DNA of 64,000 nt from Quercus robur (GCF_932294415.1 NC_065544.1:13739351-13803350), one strand, 5' to 3'. Counted from the first letter of the stretch, positions 1 through 11,474 are shown. The notes: a model not told the origin generated them from the sequence alone. Translations and numbers: made by a program.

Positions 1-1537
1 GAAAGATGTTAAGGATCATATTAGGAATAGTGAGGTTTGCTAGAGAATCGAAGTGGAAACTTCTAGGCCTGGTGGTTTACTACAACCTCTTCCATTCCTA
101 TTAAACCTTGGACTGACATTAGCATGGATTTTGTGGATAGTCTCCTTAAATCTCATGGTTATGAGGTCATATTAGTGGTGGTGGATAGGCTTATCAAGTA
201 TGTTCATTTTGTTGCCTTTTTTCATCCTTATACTGCTGCTAAGGTTGCTGTGTGTTTATGAGGGACATTTTCAAGCTTCATGGTATGCCCCACTCCATTG
301 TAAGTGATAGGGATGCTATGTTCACTTCAAAATTTTAGGCTGAGTTGTTCAAGCTACAAGGGACAGAACTAGCCATGTCCTCAGCTTACCACCCCCGAAG
401 AGATGGCCAAAGTGAGGTGGTTAATAAGAGTTTGGAGTAGTACCTCAGAGCCTTTGCTTATGATCAACCTCATACCTGGTTTGATTGGTTGCACTTGGCA
501 GAATTTTGGTTTAATACCAATTATCATACTTCTACTAAACTAACTCTTTATGAGGCATTATATGGTTTTCCTCCACCCAAGGTCCTTGACTACATCCCTA
601 GCACTACTAAGGTGGATGCCTAGGATAAGCTTCTTCATACCAGGAGTGAGATGTTGGCCCTGCTCAAGTAGAATTTTTGTGCAGCCCAATCTAGAATGAA
701 GCTTCAAGCTAATTGGTATAGGTTTGATAGGAATTTTTCTATTGGGGATTGGGTGTATTTGAGGCTCCAACCATATAGACAGCATTCTTTGAGGTCTAAG
801 GGGTTGATGTAGATTGGTTAAGGAAGAATAAAATATTTTAATATTTTATGTTGTTTTCTTTTTCCTTGTTGAATTAGGATTTTAATTGTTTTTCTTTTCC
901 TAGTTAAATTGTTTTTCCTTTCTCAAATAGAAGTAGGTTTATTATTTCTTTTTCTAAAAGGAGTATGAGAAATTCTATTCCTATAAATACTCTTTATAGA
1001 GGGGTTGATTATCATTAATGTGTGTTTTTGAATAAAAGTTTGCTAGAGAGGTTTTCTCTATTACTTTGCCTATTAGCCTAGTGTTCTTGTAGAACTTAGG
1101 TTTAGTGGAAGAGTTGTAGTATTTGTGTGTTATAGATTCTGCTTCTACACGTACGCCTACACTGCATCAGGGGTTCAATAAGCTATACCCTCGTTATTTT
1201 CGTCCCTTCTAGATTGAGAAGAAGCTTGGTTCTGTGGCATACAAGTTGACTTTAACTGAGGGTTGCCTTATCCATCTTGTTTTTCATGTTTCCTATCTTA
1301 AGGGCAAGCTTGGATCTCACATTGTTCCTATTTCCACCCTTCCACCTGTGGATTTTGAAGGGGCATTACAACCTGAACCTATTGCTGTCTTGTAGCAGAG
1401 GTTTAAGTAGCTAAGGACCAGGACTATTACAGAGGTTTTGGTTCATTGGCAAGGGTAGACCCCTGACCAAGCTATTGGGGAGTCTTTGTATAAGTTGCAG
1501 TCTAAATTTCCTCACTTTGTGGGCAAGGTGTTTTGAA
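1..1537 (+). pseudogene. Ty3/gypsy pol remnant (integrase and C-terminal tail)
   Basis: Conceptual translation in shifting frames reads as a plant Ty3/gypsy integrase. It shows the first catalytic Asp in 'MDFVDS' (near 122-145), the second in 'SDRDAMFTSKF' (near 305-335), and the Glu region 'YHPRRDGQSEVVNKSLE' (near 385-440). These are followed by the usual 'WFNTNYHTST' and 'EALYG' segments. After the solo LTR at 805-1169 the tail resumes ('YPRYF', 'VAYKLTL', 'HVSYLKGKLG') and runs to about 1537. Several in-frame stops (for example near 437, 622, 1210 and 1395) and at least one frameshift show it is dead. The upstream RT and RNase H part lies outside the window. Confidence 0.85.
805..1169 (+). 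mobile_element. Solo LTR inside the gypsy remnant, TSD GGGGT
   Basis: A 365-bp insert begins TGATGTAG and ends CTGCATCA, which is an imperfect terminal inverted repeat. It is flanked by GGGGT at 800-804 and 1170-1174. The gypsy tail reads across the insert once it is removed. A TATA-like stretch lies near 979-990. No internal retrotransposon sequence is present, so it is read as a solo LTR, probably copia type by its length. Confidence 0.85.
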
Positions 1538-1980
1538 TGGAGGGAGTATTGATAGGTGCTGTGCTAGTGTAAGTGTTGTGGTGTGTACAAGTGTTGTAGA
1601 GGTGTGCAAGTGTTGCCAAGGTGTGCAAGTGCTGAAGAGGTGCAATGCTAAAGCAGTGCAAATGCTGAGCTGTGCTGAGTTGGAGTTAGTTAAGGGCTGT
1701 GCGAAGCTGGAGTCAGTTAGGGTAGTTATTGAGATTAGTTGTTGATTTAGTTACTGAATTAGTTAGTTAGTTGGTGAGAGGTCTTGAGAAACCACTTGTA
1801 TATAAAGACTAGGGAATTGATTGTATGGATATATCAGAAATGAATGAACTTGCACTTCTTTTTACCTTAATTCTCTCTTAACTCTTCTTTTCTTCTTCTT
1901 CCTTCCCTTAAGTCTGTTTTTTCTAGTTCTTGGAGGCCTAGTTTCCCTCAAAGAAACTACCAAAGTGTTCTTGTTCCAAA
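1538..1980 (+). repeat. Polypurine tract and 3' LTR of the gypsy relic
   Basis: Directly after the gypsy tail is a purine tract (GGAGGGAGTA, about 1538-1547) followed by a TG start (TGATAGGTGC, about 1549). This is the expected PPT/LTR junction. A TATA-like TATATAAAG sits at about 1797-1805, with a pyrimidine-rich leader beyond. The right end is not certain because the partner LTR is outside the window. The short open frame at 1533-1745 overlaps the LTR and is not considered a gene. Confidence 0.55.
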
Positions 1981-2312
1981 TTGCATTAATAGCTTCTTAT
2001 CATAAAAGATGAACATTATAGTTCTAAATTAGGGTTATAAAATAAACTCACATTATTGAAATCTCCTTTTTAAAGCCCTAATTCTTCAATCAATCATTTA
2101 TCAAACTTAATACACTATTTTCTTATTTGGTGACATGCTTGGATGACCGGGGTAGTTCCACGTTGAAGCTAGGACGTGGTTATTGGACTATCCAGACCTG
2201 GAAAAAAAAAATTATTATATATAAATTTTAAAAATTGTATGATCTTTATTTTTTTATTTTTTTTATCTTTAAAAAAATATTTGTGACCACCCTAAATTTT
2301 TTAGGCCCGACA
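1981..2312. other. Unassigned AT-rich spacer
   Basis: There is no credible coding potential here. The stretch is AT-rich with homopolymer runs near 2200-2275. It separates the gypsy LTR from the next LTR fragment. Confidence 0.5.
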
Positions 2313-3102
2313 ATGATAGGCTAAAAATGAATTGACCCCTTGTTATAAATTAACCAATTAATTTAGTCAAGTGAATTAATTAAGTTAATTAACATGCAAA
2401 CACGTGATAACATAAACAAATCACCAATTAAATTAAGTATGCAGTGGAACCTAAATTGACACGGTGATTTGTTTACGAATGGGGAAAATCTACACGGCAA
2501 AAACCTCACCGGGTGATTTTAAGGTCATTACTCCTGAAATTCCACTATTATCACAACAAGCGGTTACAAGTAAAGGAATCCCAGTACTTTATACCAACTT
2601 ACAGTTGAACCCTTATCCCAATACCCAATTGGACTTGTTCTGTAGTGACAATTTCTCCTTTCGATGCACGGCTCCCAGTACGTGACTAACCAATTGTGTG
2701 GATCCCAATACGTGACTTCAATCACCAACTAGAGAAAGTTGTTGGTTGCAAAGTTCTTCAATTCATCCCAACGATGAAGATCAAGAAAATGCTTGGTCAC
2801 AAAACCCTATGGTGCACAATCACAGCAACTTCTTCACAAGAATGATGAATTAGGGCAAATTCTGTCTCTAGTCACAATTTGCTTGAATAAACTTTACTCA
2901 ACACTTATACAACTTGTGAACACTTTGACAGCCCTTAAAAGAATCCTTTTATATATCTAGGGTTGTGAGAAAAGAAAGCTCAAATACATAATCACGGATT
3001 GGAGTTAAAATAGAACTGAAATTCTGCTTTTCATACACCTCGACAGATACCCTATCTGTTGAGCTACTGTCGAGCCACGGAGTTGAACAGCTCTTTAAGC
3101 TT
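2313..3102 (-). repeat. Truncated LTR, same family as 14044-15064
   Basis: This matches the reverse complement of the solo LTR at 14044-15064 over most of its length. Shared blocks include the TGATAGG terminus, the 'acggtgatttgtttacgaatggg' region near 2462-2482, the 'cccaatacccaattggactt' region near 2617-2636, and 'cgacagatac' near 3042. Similarity stops at about 3102, where a MITE follows. The other LTR end (CTAACA) is missing, so this is a broken copy. Confidence 0.75.
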
Positions 3103-3544
3103 GGACAAAAGTTTTGGCAACAAACTTGGTTGTAGACCGAGGTTACAACTCCCCTTAATATATTTTTTTTTATTGGATGTGAATTTTGAAAAAATACCAT
3201 TGGATTACATTTTCTTCTTATATTTTTCATGCTTGAAAATTTTCAATAAGATCAAATATCAAGAGCTATTTAATCAATCAAATGTTTATATTACAAGTTT
3301 TTGTAGTCTAAAAATATACATAAAAAATAAGTTTATAGATCGAATAATATTTTTTGTGAGAAATTATGGATCAAACAGTAAATAACATCCGATTGACTTG
3401 AAATTTGTCACATGCTTTAAAAACATAAAGAATATGAAATTCAAAGTTTAGATTTTCAAAATATGTAACCATATTAATTTGTTTAGTGAGAGTTGTAACC
3501 TTATGCTACAACTCTACAACTATGTTTGTAGCCAAATTTTGTCC
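3103..3544. mobile_element. MITE-like element with ~45-bp inverted ends
   Basis: The left end (GGACAAAAGTTTTGGC...) and the reverse complement of the right end (GGACAAAATTTGGC...) match over roughly 45 bp, including 'acaa' and 'gttgtag' blocks and a final 'gttacaac'. Possible 8-bp target copies are TTAAGCTT (3095-3102) and TTAAACTT (3545-3552), with one mismatch. A second copy lies at about 41230-41640. No transposase is present. Exact ends are uncertain because the LTR does not clearly resume on the right side. Confidence 0.6.
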
Positions 3545-3576
3545 TTAAACTTTAATCCCCTTAACAATATATTAGG

Positions 3577-4513
3577 TGTTGGGTAAAGATAGATTGACCC
3601 CGGTTAATTAATTTAATTACCCAAATTGATTAATTAGGTCAAATTACATGCAAATCATGGAGGTACCAATAAATCACCAAACAAACTAAATGCATCAGAA
3701 ATTAAATTGACACGGTGATTTGTTGAGAAATGGGAAAAACTTTTTGTAAGGCAAAAACTCTATTGAGTGAATTTAAGGACACCACTCCCAAGAATCCACT
3801 AATCAATAATTAAGCGGTTACAAGTGTAAGGAATCTTACCACTACCCTGGTCTATCCCAAAATACCAACTTACAGTTGAACTTTCACTCCAATACTCAAT
3901 TGGACTTGATCTTGTAGCAGTCTTTTTTCCTTTGTTGTACAAATTTCCAATTTGTGACTAACTCCTTTGTACGGATCCTAGTACATGACTAACTCCAGCA
4001 ACTTGAATGATTGTTGTTGGCTGCAAAGTTTTTCACTTCATAAACGATGAAGATCAGGAAGCACTTGGTTATAAAACCTTAAGCCGTACAAGCGCAGTAG
4101 CTTCACATATAGTATATGAGTTATAGGTCTTCATTTCTGTACTTGATGACTTTTAAAATAAGCCTTATATACGACTAAGGTTGTGAGAAAAGAAACCCTA
4201 ATCATCCAAGTCATCATGGGCCGAATTTCAGATCTGGAAATTCTGAAATCGTAGATCTCGATAGATCGAGCTTGTGTCAAGCTTCTCCATTAATCCTCGA
4301 TCGTAGTATCTGTCGAGCTTCTGTTGAGACTTAATGAATCAGCTTTTCTTCACTTGTTTCTTGGATCAATCTTCGTGTCTTTAAAGATGCCATTTGATAT
4401 ATTTGAACAACATACTTCTTAATATATTAAACTCAACTTAGATCTACCCAATTATAAGTGAAGTGCGTTTTGTCAAAGAATTAGCCAATTACATAGAAAA
4501 TATGATCCTAACA
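3577..4513 (-). mobile_element. Solo LTR, family of 14044-15064
   Basis: A 937-bp unit runs from TGTTGGGTAAAG to GATCCTAACA. Flanks are TTAGG (3572-3576) and TTACG (4514-4518), a target duplication with one mismatch. Internal blocks such as 'acggtgatttgtt', 'aagcggttacaagt' and 'ttacagttgaac' match the other members, but the copy is clearly more diverged. No PBS, PPT or coding sequence adjoins it. Confidence 0.75.
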
Positions 4514-5551
4514 TTACGTCCTTATAAACAAAAAAGGGAAATCTCAAGAAATATTTTATTGAACTAAAATTTTGTAGATGTAGTTTGTAGTATTCATAAT
4601 GAGACTATTATGCAACAATTTCTAAATAAGAAAACTTGTAGAAGGGTATGACTTTATGTATTTGTTTTTTGTTTTTGTTGTTGTTGTCTCGTCAATATAT
4701 GAAGTTTTATTTATTTATTTATTATTATTATTAGATTTTGTATAATTTAAGTTTCATAATGACTACCTTGAAAAAAATTTCTAGAGCCCCCATTATTGGA
4801 TGGTGATTGCATGATATGACCATGGCCACACCATATTCTAGAAGACTTGTTCACTAGCGAGGTGGGTATCTAACACCTCACTCCATAACTTAATTGCTAA
4901 TCTTAGATCATTGGTCCTTAGATTAGGTTTTATCATGTAATTTTAATTTTTTTTTTCTGAGAATATAACTTGGAAACAAATCCATATAATTTCTAATTAG
5001 ATCGTAACATGGACACAAGATGATGAATTTCTTTTCATTTTCTTCCACTAGAATTATTCAATTAATAAATTGAAGTATTTACTTTTAACGTGGTCTTCTA
5101 AATTTTTCCTCTTAATATATAAGTAATGACTCCATGTCGATCTAGTAGGTCAAATGACTTTAGTGAATGTAAGTAAAAACTATTAGAGTGCCGGTCATAT
5201 TTTTGTCACCAAAATTTTAAATTTGGTATTAAGTTAGTTTAATTATCTAAAACCGAATGTATCAAGTGAATTAATTTATATGGGCCTTTTATTTATTTTG
5301 ATAATTATAATGGTGTATTATTTTCTATGGGTGTTTATTTATATTTATAAAAAAACTTTGTATAGCCACTTCTGTATGTATCTTTATCATTTCTGTCTAT
5401 TCGTGTATGATAAGTTATGAATTGCAAAACACATAAAATCTGATATGAATGATTAATCAACCTGTTTGAACAATATATCCATTCATTATTCATATATCAT
5501 TTTTAAATAAATACTTCATTTTATATATTTTGACTTCTAGACAATAGCTCT

Positions 5552-5601
<50 letters not shown>

Positions 5602-6009
5602 ACAATAGCTTTTCACATGTTCATGCAGGTTCGTATTGAAGCCTTACCAATTCAGATGAATGATGCAAAAAATTACTTATTAATTGCATAGTAACTCTCT
5701 TCAAAGCTTATAATCTAAGAAATCTTTAAAAATAAGCAACTTATGTTATGTTCTATTCTATCAAAAATCATAATTTTAAAGAACTATCCAATTAAATAAG
5801 ATTTTTTTTAAGGAAAATGTTGTACCGTATAGCATTTAACCACTTTTTAGCATTTAATCAGCTCATTCACCTCCTTTTGAGGTCACATATTTTAACCTGA
5901 TCAAGTTGATTTATTTGATTCGGTTCAAATTAAGTGTCTTATCATAAATTGAAAATTGCTTTTTATTTTAATAACTTTTCCTCTATGTAAACACAAGTTT
6001 TTATATGTA
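4514..6009. other. Intergenic AT-rich DNA with (TA)n tract
   Basis: No open frame looks coding. A (TA)n microsatellite occupies about 5559-5599. The remainder shows no TSD-bounded element that could be defined by eye. Confidence 0.5.
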
Positions 6010-6014
6010 ACTTC

Positions 6015-6897
6015 TATTTGTTTGTTTAGCCCCTTTAAACCAGATTGTTTAACTTAATATATTAACCAAGTGATTATTTAGGTTAATTATTCAGATTTAG
6101 GTTAAACAATAATAAATCATATTATGCAAAGTAGCGGAAAATAAATAACACCACGATATGATAACCCAGGAAAACCGATTAAACGAACCGTTTCAAGATA
6201 AAAACCTGGGGAGGATTTAACCTAACAATCCTCAAGGTAAAGCGAATCCACTATAAGAGAATTGAAATTTTTATAATCAGATTTAACCCTAAATCTATTG
6301 CTACCTCAAGTAGGAACTTATTGACATGACTATGAGCAAGTTCTGAATCTACGGACTCCTTCTCTTCTAGGACTTATTGCAACACAAACACTCACGATTG
6401 TGACTTTAAGATCCTACTCAAAGGTTGCAGATCACCTTCAGTTGTTGATCTTTGTAGCAGCAATTAGGTTCTACCAATGCTTGATTGTAGATCTTGCTCC
6501 AGTAGATGCTTGTGTAGTTAGAAGGTACAATACTTCTCAGATCTCACAAAGAGCAACACACAAATCTTGCAAAAGTTTCCAAAATGTAGCTAGGGTTTCC
6601 CTTTTATATGTGGACAAGTTGGATTGAAACCCTAAATGTTTTTGCGCGCTTGGGTCTTGTTTAAAAATTCTGTAGAATCTGATTTCTGCAATTTTCGATT
6701 GGTTGAACCTAATTTTTAATCGATCGAGCTTGGCAGATTCTGATTCTTCTTTTCTGCAGTTAGCTCGAACTTGAAGCTTGAAACATACACCTTTGATTAA
6801 TGCCTAACACATAGACTAGACATGTTTTGTTCTCGGTTTGCCAACACATACAAAATATAATTCTAAACATTTATTCCTAAATCTTTAGAACCTAACA
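6015..6897 (-). mobile_element. Solo LTR, TSD ACTTC, family of 10217-11076
   Basis: An 883-bp unit is flanked by exact ACTTC copies (6010-6014 and 6898-6902). The right end AGAACCTAACA is the reverse complement of the TGTTAGGTTCT start of the copy at 10217. The left end TATTTGTTTGTTTAG aligns with the expected TGTTAGTTTATTTAG, so the terminal TG has mutated to TA. The small open frame at 6400-6627 falls inside the LTR and is not a gene. Confidence 0.85.
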
Positions 6898-6902
6898 ACT
6901 TC

Positions 6903-7136
6903 CATATATTACTTGGACCATACATGTTGTCTTTTCATAAATTTATAGAAGGATGATTTGAACTAGATATATTTCAATATTACTTGTTTATCATGCATTT
7001 CAAAACATAAAATTGTGACAATTGGATTATACAGGCTCAAATTTTTATTTGAAACTAATAGTACTCTTCCAAGAATATTTGACTTTTGTGAAGCATCATA
7101 TGTTTACAAAAAAATTATAATAAAATTTGTGGTCCT

Positions 7137-7175
<39 letters not shown>

Positions 7176-7309
7176 TAAAATTAAACATTCTTAAACCACA
7201 TATTTTTCTAACAAATATATATATATATATATATATTTTTTTTTTAGTTCAAATCAATTTATATATGAAAGTGTTTTTTTTTTTTCAAAGGAGTCTAATT
7301 AGAGAAGCC
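6903..7309. other. Upstream region of the small gene; poly(A) and (TA)n tracts
   Basis: It contains a poly(A) run of about 31 at 7140-7170, a short (TA)n at about 7217-7236, and poly(T) runs at about 7237-7246 and 7274-7285. No coding sequence is seen. These tracts lie within 200 bp of the putative TATA box of the next gene. Confidence 0.5.
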
Positions 7310-7316
7310 TATAAAA
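7310..7316 (+). promoter_or_regulatory. TATA box of the small cysteine-rich gene
   Basis: TATAAAA lies 48 bp before the ATG at 7364, a normal plant spacing that implies a 5' leader of roughly 15-20 bases. It supports the 7364 start. Confidence 0.6.
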
Positions 7317-7363
7317 CTCATAATAATTAAAGTTTTTTATCATTTTTTTGAGAAAAAAAATCA

Positions 7364-7732
7364 ATGGCTAGGAGATTTATGAAAACTTTTATTGTGGCAA
7401 TGATCCTTACATTTGTTGAAATGCACCCTAATGAGCTTTCCATTACCCCTAAACATCTCTTTGAAGTTGAAATTATTAGTATAAAATTTATTAATTGTCT
7501 TGTAAGAGACTTTGAGATGTGTCAAGATTTGCGCAAAGGAATGGAATATGATGTAGAATTCGAAGAATGTGTTTTCCATTCTTTTCAACTTTGCCAAAAG
7601 GAGAACATGTTGCCTTTAGATCACCCAGTGTTCTACAAAATTGCTTCACAGTGCGTAAAATCTTGCATGGAAAAGAGACTTAGCAAACTTTTTCGTTTGG
7701 AAGCTTGTTTTATAAATTGTTATGAAGAGTGA
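7364..7732 (+). CDS. Small secreted cysteine-rich protein, family unknown
   Basis: A 122-residue open frame starts in a plant-like context (tcaATGGCT) 48 bp after a TATA box. Residues 1-18 are basic and then hydrophobic, a probable signal peptide (MARRFMKTFIVAMILTF). Eight cysteines form four evenly built pairs: C45-x7-C53, C69-x7-C77, C97-x3-C101 and C115-x3-C119. The last two pairs, 13 residues apart, have the CxxxC...CxxxC spacing of a helical hairpin stabilised by disulfides. The rest is rich in charged and aromatic residues. I do not recognise the family. Thionin-like or alpha-hairpinin-like defence peptides, or a reproductive signalling peptide, are possibilities only by cysteine spacing. 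A GTGAGT near the stop could be a splice donor, so a further exon cannot be excluded. A (CT)n run lies in the presumed 3' UTR (about 7759-7778), and AATAAA follows near 7785. It is the only intact non-DUF26 gene candidate with promoter support. Confidence 0.6.
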   Translation: MARRFMKTFIVAMILTFVEMHPNELSITPKHLFEVEIISIKFINCLVRDFEMCQDLRKGMEYDVEFEECVFHSFQLCQKENMLPLDHPVFYKIASQCVKSCMEKRLSKLFRLEACFINCYEE

Positions 7733-8084
7733 GTTTCTAAGTAGAACATTAACTGTAGCCTCTCTCTCTCTCTCTCTCTACAAAATAAATATTTGTCAAT
7801 TTTCTTGTAAATACTTTTGAATCTTTACATTATTTTTAGTATAGAAATAGCAGCTTCATTATGAGTACTCATTTTCTTATCCTATAAATGCTGAACATTG
7901 TTTCTTTGAAATGAATCAAAACTAGTAGATGCATAAAATGATGACATGTGTTCCTTTGTCAATACGTATATCAATGACATGTGTCGTTGATGTAAATCTA
8001 CAATGCCATATAACAAATACTAAGTCATAAATGATGACACGTCATAATGAGTCTCCCTTTAAAACTCCTAATCCTAAATAAATT

Positions 8085-8265
8085 GAGTAATGCTAGAGAT
8101 ATAAACTTTTTTACAAAATTTTTTACAAACTGGTGATGTGGTGAGTGGTTATTGTTAAATGAAAATGTAATGTTAATGGTGAATCTAGATGAAAAACAAT
8201 AAAAAGTTTAACACATTAACAATTTGTAAAAATGTTGTAAATAACTTGTGGTTTTAGCATTACGC
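8085..8265. mobile_element. MITE, 181 bp, 9-bp TSD AAATAAATT
   Basis: The ends GAGTAATGCTA and TAGCATTACGC are inverted. The arms share blocks such as 'tttacaa' over about 45 bp. Exact 9-bp duplications AAATAAATT occur at 8076-8084 and 8266-8274. A 9-bp TSD points to a Mutator-like (MULE) origin. Related copies occur near 52612 and 53811-54110. Confidence 0.8.
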
Positions 8266-8299
8266 AAATAAATTACCATTCTACATATTTTACATGAAA

Positions 8300-8456
8300 T
8301 AATGCTACGTCCATAATATTTTTATAACAAATCCTTGCAAGCAAGATGTTATTAGTAGATAAAAAAGTGATATCAATAGTGGACCCAAATTAGAACCAAT
8401 AACAGCTTGCTATCTAGAATTTGTTGTGAAAATATTGTGCACATAACATTACTTAG
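8300..8456. mobile_element. MITE, related to the 8085 element
   Basis: The left TAATGCTACGTCCATAATAT and the reverse complement of the right end (TAATGTTATGTGCACAATAT) form imperfect inverted ends. Both arms continue with 'aacaaat' blocks. No clean TSD was found, so the ends are approximate. Confidence 0.55.
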
Positions 8457-9144
8457 TATACATATTTAAAGTTTGTGAAAATATTGCCACCTAGGGTTTA
8501 TTACTTATATATTTGCATTTAATTATAGATTTTCATGAGAGTTCATATCCTAGGTGGCAATATTATATGAAAATATTGTAAAATTATTGCCACCTAGAAT
8601 TTATTACTTATATATTTCTATTTAATTATAGAAAAAATGAACCACCTAAAATTACTTCAAAATAAATAAATATTTGAATTTGTGCTATTGCATTTTTTTC
8701 TCTGTATTCTTTTAGAGTTAGAGTACTCTATTGTCATTTTTTTTTTTAATGGTAAAAATGCAAAACTCAATCTCTAAGTTTTACCATAATTCATTTCAGT
8801 CTTTGTACTGCGTTCAATTCAGTCCTTTAACTTTCAACTTTAATCAATTCATTACTCTCATAAATATCTGTTAAAGTTGCATAGTTAGTGCTTCAAATAC
8901 GACATAGATTCATCTTTTGTTGATTTATTGTACAAGTTTCCCTGATTTTGTTTTTTGGTTCAACTAAGTTTCAATCCAACTCGAACTTTGCCTTTTATTT
9001 AATTATTTTTTTAATTTAAAATAACTGTTTTGAATGTAGTAAATAAAAAAAAAAAAATCAAAACTACGTAGTTTTGGTACTTAACGGTAGAGCAATTAAC
9101 AGACATTAATAGGAGGCCTTGATTTAAATTTTTTGAAATTTAGA

Positions 9145-9357
9145 GGACTAAGGGTCTATTTGGGGTTCGCTTATTTTGTTGAAATTGAATTTTTTTTTAC
9201 TGAAAATACTGTAAATAAATGTAAAAATTAGCTAAAATAGTACAGTGGAACTCATGAATAAAACCAAAAAGTGTAATAGGATCTATGAATAGTAGTTAAA
9301 ATAAGTTGAATTATAAAATAAGCTGACTTTTTAATTTGGAGCCAAATGCACACTAAA
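9145..9357. mobile_element. hAT-like MITE with imperfect inverted ends
   Basis: The left arm (GGGTCTATTTGGGGTTCGC...TTATTTT) and the reverse complement of the right arm (TTTAGTGTGCATTTGG...CAGCTTATTTT) are imperfectly inverted. The 'gtctatttgg' type terminus is common in plant hAT MITEs. The TSD was not resolved. Confidence 0.45.
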
Positions 9358-9787
9358 TTGAACGCAAGTAAATTTAGTAGGTTTTGCATTTTTGCCTTAT
9401 TTTTATATAGTCTTATGTCTTTTCATTTCATATTACCCACGGGATTCTTGAGTTTAATAAGTCAATAATTATTTAGGTTTTTTAAAATTTTTTTTATAGA
9501 GTTTTAACTTATGGCGCCTATTTTTGATGATTGTGCCTTTTATCATCAAATCAAGATACTAATCAGTTTTTCGTGTAGGAAGATTAAACCCCAGATCTCT
9601 TATTCATTTCATATCACTCACAAGATTCTTGAGTTTAGCATATCATTAATTATTACCAACTGAGCTAATTGGAACCCATTAATTATTTAGTTAAACGTAA
9701 TAATACTAATATAATTTTCCATTATTTAGTTTTTTTTTTTTTTTTTTTTTTTTCACTTTTCATTAAATAAAAAATCATTTACAAACT

Positions 9788-9818
<31 letters not shown>

Positions 9819-10211
9819 TTATATATATTTTAAAGGTTGACCTATCTCTACGGTTTCCAAACTTATATTACTCTTCCCCAATTTCCTTATATCTCTTAAT
9901 TTTGATTTTTTTTTTAATCTTCATCTTCTTTTAGGTATCTTCATAATACTTAGTAGCAATTTGTTTTCCAATGGCAAGAAGGGAAAGTTGTTGGCAATGA
10001 AGCACGAACACAAATACGGGCACAGGTATGACACAGCGATATGCCGATTTTTGAAAAATTAGGACAAGGGTATGACAGAGATACGTATATTAATTAATTA
10101 CTTATTTAATATATATTTTTGTTTATATTTAAATATTGTTAAGAATTTATTTTTTCCTATAATGTCACATATATCTATTGAAGAGTAATAGAGAATAACA
10201 ACATGAATTTA
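9358..10211. other. Intergenic DNA, homopolymers and (TA)n
   Basis: It holds a long poly(T) at about 9730-9753 and a (TA)n tract at about 9788-9812. No gene or TSD-bounded element was recognised. Confidence 0.5.
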
Positions 10212-10216
10212 TGACT

Positions 10217-11076
10217 TGTTAGGTTCTAAATATTTAGGAATAAATGTTTAGGTTCTAATTTTATGTAAGTTGGCAAACCAAGTACAAAAACATGTCTACT
10301 TTAAGATATTCATGTCTTAGAACAAGTGTTAGACACTGCTCAAGTTCAAGTCAAGATTTAAGAACGGTCAAGTTGCAAAAAGAAGAATTCAGAAACTGCA
10401 AGGCTTTACCAATTGAGAGACAATTTTTTTTAGATTTTAAATCAGGCTCGAAAGCCCGAAAAACATTTAGGGTTTGAGTCCAACACTTCTAGGTATAAAA
10501 GGAAAACCCTAAATCACATTTTAGAAGTCTTAGAGAGCCTTGTGAGTTTGTGAGATTTGAGAGGTTTTGAAACCTTTTAACTCAACAAGCGTCTACTGGA
10601 AAGAAGATCCATATACAAGAACTGGTGGAGAGAAGTTATTGCATACAAGATTAGCTAGTGCTGATGGTCAAAAGTTTTGAGTGGGATCTCAAAGTCATAA
10701 ACGGGGGGTGTTTGTTTGCGACAAATTTCAAATAGAAGAGTCTGTAAATTTGGAGTTGTGTGTGGTCACGTGAGTAAGTACTACAAAAAGTAGTATTAGA
10801 TTTAGGGAAAAATATATTGTAAAACTTCCATTCTATATGGTGAATTTGTTGCTTTGAGGATAGTTTAGGTTAAATCCTCCTAGGTTTTTTACCTTGAAAC
10901 TAGAGGGTTTCATTGGTGTTTCTGGATCATCATATCTCTTGTCTTCTTTGTTTTTCCACACTTAGTGATATGATTGTTTGTGTTTAACCTAGATTTGAAT
11001 AATCAACCTAAGTAATAACTTGGTTAATATATTAGGCTAAACAATTGGAGTTTATAGGGGTCTAAATAAACTAACA
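10217..11076 (+). mobile_element. Solo LTR, TSD TGACT
   Basis: An 860-bp unit runs from TGTTAGGTTCTA to AAATAAACTAACA, flanked by exact TGACT (10212-10216 and 11077-11081). It is the better preserved member of the family also found at 6015-6897 (reversed) and 30306-31212. A TATA-like 'ggtataaaagg' at about 10492-10502 marks the likely LTR promoter. No internal sequence adjoins it. Confidence 0.9.
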
Positions 11077-11104
11077 TGACTAATATATGATGTTTAGAAA
11101 TTAG

Positions 11105-11287
11105 ATTATACCACTGCACTCTTGGCGCGATGGTCACTCCACACGTATTAGTGCTTGTGGGGTGTGGAGGGGGGGGGGGGGTGGGAATGGCTGGGGTTCA
11201 AGTTTCCAGGAGGGAGCTTAACACATATATACACTTAGATTATGCTAGAATATAATTTCTATGTTGTATAAAAAAAAGAAAAAAAAA
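11105..11287 (+). mobile_element. tRNA-derived SINE with 9-bp TSD
   Basis: A 183-bp unit lies between exact AGAAATTAG copies (11096-11104 and 11288-11296). It contains a pol III A-box-like TGGCGCGATGG (about 11123-11133) and a B-box-like GGTTCAAGTTTCC (about 11195-11207), and ends in an A-rich tail. This is the standard plant tRNA-SINE layout. A G-run of about 12 lies at 11169-11180. A reversed, 5'-truncated relative lies at about 19560-19690. Confidence 0.85.
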
Positions 11288-11474
11288 AGAAATTAGGGCT
11301 GTGTTTGGTTCACGTAAAATCATTTCCGGAAAATATTCTATTTTCTGGAAATGCTATTTTCCGGAAAGGAAAACGTTTTCATGTGTTTGGCTGTCACAAA
11401 ATTCATTTTACGGAAAATTAATTTTGGTGTTTGGTTCATTTCATCATTTTACCAGAAAAAACATCAAATCCGGC

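Noticed and set aside
1..1537. Endogenous virus as an alternative reading of the gypsy relic
   Set aside because: Only integrase and its tail are visible, with no env- or movement-protein-like sequence; an ordinary Ty3/gypsy remnant is sufficient.
11105..11287. Possible tRNA gene because of A- and B-box-like sequence
   Set aside because: No cloverleaf or anticodon arm can be drawn; A-rich tail and 9-bp duplication fit a SINE.
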